A stretch of 64,000 bases of DNA from Otis tarda (Eukaryota; Chordata; Aves; Otidiformes; Otididae): the NCBI GenBank assembly GCA_026413225.1, contig CM048591.1, positions 71,450,052 to 71,514,051 on the forward strand, given 5' to 3'. This document shows, one piece after another, positions 60,942-64,000 of the stretch. Below the pieces are notes generated by a model, which was given only the letters and a program-made list of their open reading frames with translations, ran no database searches and was not told the origin of the DNA. The position numbers and the translations under genes were made by a program. Every line of letters starts with the position of its first letter. The first letter of the stretch is position 1.

Positions 60942-61015
60942 CTTTACTGCCACGCTGTGGAAAAAGAAGCCTGGCTTGGATGCTGTACTGTGTTTTCCAC
61001 AGCATGGCAGTAAAG
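60942..61015. ncRNA. Candidate hairpin (23-bp inverted repeat, 28-nt loop)
   Basis: The arms at 60942-60964 (starting CTTTACTGCC, ending GCTGTGGAAAA) and 60993-61015 (starting TTTTCCACAGC, ending GGCAGTAAAG) are inverted copies differing at one position (60953). On plus-strand RNA this is a C-A mismatch. On minus-strand RNA it becomes a G-U wobble, so all 23 positions could pair. Arm length, loop length and total of 74 bases resemble a microRNA precursor, but the seed matches no microRNA I recall and the flanks pair poorly. It may instead be a fold-back duplication or a small inverted-repeat transposon relic. Confidence 0.35.
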
Positions 61016-61054
61016 CAAAACATTGCAGCTTTATTTCACTCAGAAGCAGAGCTG

Positions 61055-61086
61055 ACTTTTCTTTTTTTTTTTTTTTTCTTTTTTTC
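61055..61086. repeat. T-run cluster
   Basis: Two long T-runs separated by a single C, with a short CTTT lead. Simple repeat. Confidence 0.9.
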
Positions 61087-61289
61087 CCCCTTCACACTTA
61101 CAATAAGCAGCCAGTAGATGCATCCTTACAGTTTTTGTCTGGGGTAGGTACTGATGTGCTGCTCTTCTCCCATACTGTGGGATGGTGTTGACTGATAAAA
61201 TCACTATGGAAAGAAACAAATTTTGAACAAAGTAGTGTGTTTCTGAATTAACCATGTAGATGTGAATTTAACTATCCACACTGTATTTT

Positions 61290-61530
61290 GGAGGCCATCT
61301 GGGTAAGAGTGGTGTTGAGACTCACATTTTGGAGCCTGGGACTGCAGCACAGGGCAAGGGGTGTGTACCGATGCCGAGGGAGGAGAGCCCAGTGCTGTGC
61401 AGCATGCGGGACGGCTCAGCCCTGGGTTGGAAATCTCCCTCACGAGGAGAAGCCTGCTCAGGAGGGAGCAAATGTGCTCAGACACGGTCTGCATGGAGTG
61501 AGCCGTTTTCGATTCTTGAGTCTTGGGCTC
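61290..61530. other. GC-richer stretch of unknown nature
   Basis: More GC-rich than the flanks (GGAGCCTGGGACTGCAGCAC, then GATGCCGAGGGAGGAG and GCATGCGGGACGGCTCAG). The frames across it lack family resemblance. It may be a diverged repeat or a regulatory patch; I cannot decide. Confidence 0.3.
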
Positions 61531-62260
61531 TTGCGAGATTAGCTTTTGGTGAGCAGCCAGGCAGATTTACTGAATGACACTTAGGTAGTAAAAAACGGAG
61601 TGTTAGCTGTTTTAAGTGTCTGATCCGCTGCATCTGTACCATAGACGTAGCTCATCAGACAATGAGCAGTGTTTGCCAACCACAGTGGCAAGGGCGCTGG
61701 ATACTTTGTTCAGTGACGAAAGGTACTGCTAATGTCTGCTTACACTGTTTTGCTGCTCTTTCCTGCTCCATTTTTTTGAGATATTTATTCAGGAGTTTTT
61801 GTCTTGTTCCTGCTTATCTTTTAATTCCTCTTCCTCCATTTCTGCTTTCCTTTCCAGCCAGCAAAGAATCTGAGGAATACAGAAGTAAAGATTGCAGGAG
61901 CTCTCAGCCCTCCCAATCAGTCTGCTTTCGTCCTTTTCAAAGGGGAAGCAATGCAGGAAATGTTTAGTAGGTCAAGCCTGCTCTAGGTTACTGCCATTTA
62001 AATACCATTTATATGCACATGAAAAATTTTTGTTTCTCTCACTCCCTTTCAACTTCTCTGAGTGACACTAGCTAGTATTTCTTTCTTTTTTGATTGATCT
62101 TATTCAGACAAGGAATAATTGATACCTTTAATGTAACAACAAATGAGCATAGCTGTCTAGAAAGATTTAAACTTCCTTTGTCACAAGACAAGGTCTTTTC
62201 AGGTTTCAGCCGCTACAGCCTCAGCTGCCTGTGCACATCTGGTAGAATAAATATATAGAA

Positions 62261-62568
62261 TCTCAGAATCATAGAACAGTTAGGATTGGAAGGGACCTTT
62301 AAAGGTCATCTAGTCCAACCCCCCTGCAAGGAGCAGGGACATCTCCAACCAGATTAGGTTGCTCAGAGCCCCATCTAACCTGACCTTGAATGTTTCCAGG
62401 GATGGGGCATCCACCACCTCTCTGGGCAGCCTCTTCCAGTGTTCCACCACCCTCAATGTAAAAAAATTTTTGTTATATCAAGTCTGAATCTACCTCCCTC
62501 CATTTTAAAACCATTACCCCTTGTGCTGTCACAACAGGCCCTGCTAAAGAGTTTCTCCCTGACTTTCG
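62261..62568 (-). mobile_element. CR1 LINE, 3'-end fragment (5'-truncated)
   Basis: On the minus strand the element ends with the CR1 3' octamer-like motif (ATTCTATGATTCT family, seen as AGAATCATAGAA on the plus strand at about 62271). Clear CR1 3' landmarks follow on the plus strand: TTGGAAGGGACC, GTCATCTAGTCCAACCCCCC, GAATGTTTCCAGGGATGGGG, CATCCACCACCTCTCTGGGC, AAACCATTACCCCTTGT. About 310 bp remain of a roughly 4.5-kb family, so the body and both open frames are missing, as is usual for CR1. Divergence from the remembered consensus is modest; this is the youngest transposon seen in the window. It points to a bird (or related reptile) genome. Confidence 0.93.
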
Positions 62569-62634
62569 AATCAACAATGCTAAAGCAACTATGGGTTTCT
62601 TGTTGTTTTGTTTTGTTATGTGAGGGGCTTGTTT

Positions 62635-62682
62635 TGTTTTGTTTTTGTTTGTTTGTTTGTTGTTGTTGTTGTTGTTGTTGTT
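62635..62682. repeat. (GTTT)n then (GTT)n microsatellite
   Basis: GTTT units pass into about seven GTT units, directly downstream of the CR1 fragment. Confidence 0.93.
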
Positions 62683-62699
62683 TCTGGGTTTTGGTTTTG

Positions 62700-64000
62700 A
62701 TTTTTATTTTTCCTTGAGGGTAACTGGGGCAGCTCAGTGGCTTAGCTCTCATCCAATTTTTTTTGACTCTGCCAATCAAGTCTTATTTAAATGGGTGGCA
62801 GAGTGCTATGTTGAAACATTGCACCCTATGATGGTGAATGGTCATTTGAATGACCATTTGAATACATGTACTAAAAAGACTGAGAGGGCATGGTGTTTTC
62901 CTGTATGAGTATGCAGAAAATGCTGCTCCCTTTTCCCCCAGGTTATTAGGCGTCACCTTAGAGTGGTAGTTCAAAAAACACATTTAGATCTTTTAAAATT
63001 ACTCCCGTGTCATAAAAATAACAGTAGGAATGGTAGTTACTGCAAAAAGAATGAGTAATTTGGTGTGGAATACAGTCTTTCCAGTTATGTCTGCTCTTAG
63101 CAAGGAGAAATATCTTTCCTGCTTAAAGTTATTAAGGGTATTTTGGTGGAATCGTGAATTAGTTAACTTTCTCAAGAAATTGGAAGCTAGATGAATAAAA
63201 TGAATCATTAGATGTGGTGTGTTTTCTGTTGTTTATTGCAAAGGACATGAAAGGAAAACATTCAGAAAAAGAAATCTTTCTCACTTTCCTTTTTCACCCT
63301 TCGTGAACGAGATGCTTTTTGTCTTCTGCTTTTCTTTTATTTAAAAATTTTGGTTTTGAGGACTGAATTGAAAGGCATGATCATTTGTTTCAAAAGAAAT
63401 GAGAATATATTTAATCACAGACAGTAACAAACAGGCACAGCCTCTGACTGAGGTCCCAGGTAACTTGCTGTTGGCATTAATTTGCTTTAGAACTTTTTGC
63501 CAGTGTCACTGAAGGACAGAACCTCATCTTTATTTTTTGTTCATATGACTTGTGGACATGCTCACAGCGAACTGCGAGCCTGCTTTTAGGTGACTGCTAA
63601 AATGCAGAAAGGCATTTTGTTTCAGTATTGTCTTGGTTAGCGTCACCTGTTGAGGCGCTTAATGCAGTAATACACTGGCAAACTGGGACCAAAGCACATA
63701 ATTACACAGAAAATGTAGACTGTGAAAAGCACATGCCTGCTACTACGCTATCTCTGATTCATTCACCCAGCAGGGAAAGTCAAACCATTTGAACAGTTAA
63801 AGGAAAATAATTCTTGATTGCATCTGTCAGCTTTGGCCAGGCAATTGTTTTTTGTTTTTCTGTGATTGCACTTAAAACTTTTTATGCTCCTTTGCCTATA
63901 AGTATGTTGATCACCCATGGAGTCAGATCAGCTTTTCTGATGTATTTCTTCTGAAGAGGAACAGAAAGAGTGAAGGGGGCTTTTTTGGCTCCTGTATAAT
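62700..64000. other. Intron block to the window end, nothing recognised
   Basis: AT-rich intron sequence with one short inverted repeat (TGGTCATT and AATGACCA at 62839-62856, two-base centre). No exon, RNA or named repeat seen. Confidence 0.55.

Larger units (their letters stand above)
16163..64000 (+). other. EFNA5: EFNA5 intron 1 (5' part, continues past the window)
   Basis: All remaining sequence lies inside the first intron if the gene has its usual layout. I looked for the exon 2 signature ([20 protein letters not shown] and the flanking AG acceptor) and did not see it on the plus strand. EFNA5 is known for a very long first intron, so more than 47.8 kb is not surprising. Features inside are listed separately. 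Long T-runs and T/G-rich patches on the sense strand are frequent (for example 16277-16296, 17005-17024, 20400-20433, 21986-22021, 26103-26121 and 61055-61086). Confidence 0.85.

Noticed and set aside
16163-64000. Search for ephrin-A5 exon 2
   Set aside because: No stretch encoding the conserved [17 protein letters not shown] segment was seen on the plus strand, so the exon is taken to lie beyond the window.
1-64000. Search for retroviral or other virus-like fossils, tRNA, rRNA and mitochondrial insertions
   Set aside because: No paired terminal repeats, no recognisable viral gene remnant, no cloverleaf with A and B boxes and no mitochondrial gene sequence were seen by eye; diverged solo elements could still be missed.

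Overview
The window is vertebrate nuclear DNA, almost certainly avian. Coding density is very low, and microsatellites and homopolymer runs are abundant. There is a 5'-truncated CR1 LINE at about 62.26-62.57 kb of the kind that dominates bird genomes, plus several faded MIR-like (CORE-SINE) remnants. The only protein-coding sequence I can support is the first coding exon of EFNA5 (ephrin-A5) at 16035-16162 on the plus strand. Its peptide is a signal peptide followed by QEPGAKAVADRYAVYWNSTNPR. From memory this is close to, but not identical with, chicken ephrin-A5, so a bird other than chicken is likely.

Layout: positions 1 to about 12.95 kb are AT-rich upstream intergenic DNA with a few old repeats. 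From about 13.0 to 16.85 kb lies a two-peaked CpG island (13.0-13.9 and 15.4-16.8 kb). Between the peaks is a segment with a CCAAT box, a GC box and a purine/pyrimidine-alternating TG tract. Long A-runs lie on its upstream side and long T-runs on its downstream side. The second peak holds the presumed EFNA5 5' UTR, with several upstream ATGs, and the coding exon, which ends in a clean splice donor (AG|GTACGC). From 16163 to the window end (at least 47.8 kb) is intron 1; no second ephrin exon is seen. The ephrin family is known for a very long first intron.

The intron holds simple repeats, including two pyrimidine pentanucleotide arrays of about 190-200 bp each. It also holds old SINE/LINE remnants, a 23-bp inverted repeat that would fold like a small-RNA precursor, perfect palindromes, and several repeat-poor stretches that look like candidate conserved regulatory elements. 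The last class is judged only by composition and motif content.

The strongest non-routine signals are: (1) the hairpin at 60942-61015; (2) the mirror-image polarity of homopolymer runs around 14.1-14.5 kb, together with a consensus minus-strand splice donor at 13502-13510, suggesting a divergent non-coding transcript; (3) the uORF cluster; (4) the (CCCTTTT)n array, whose minus strand is a ten-fold GGGAAAA repeat; (5) a dispersed, apparently unnamed ancient repeat family with four copies. No tRNA, rRNA, CRISPR array, retroviral element or second protein-coding gene was recognised.
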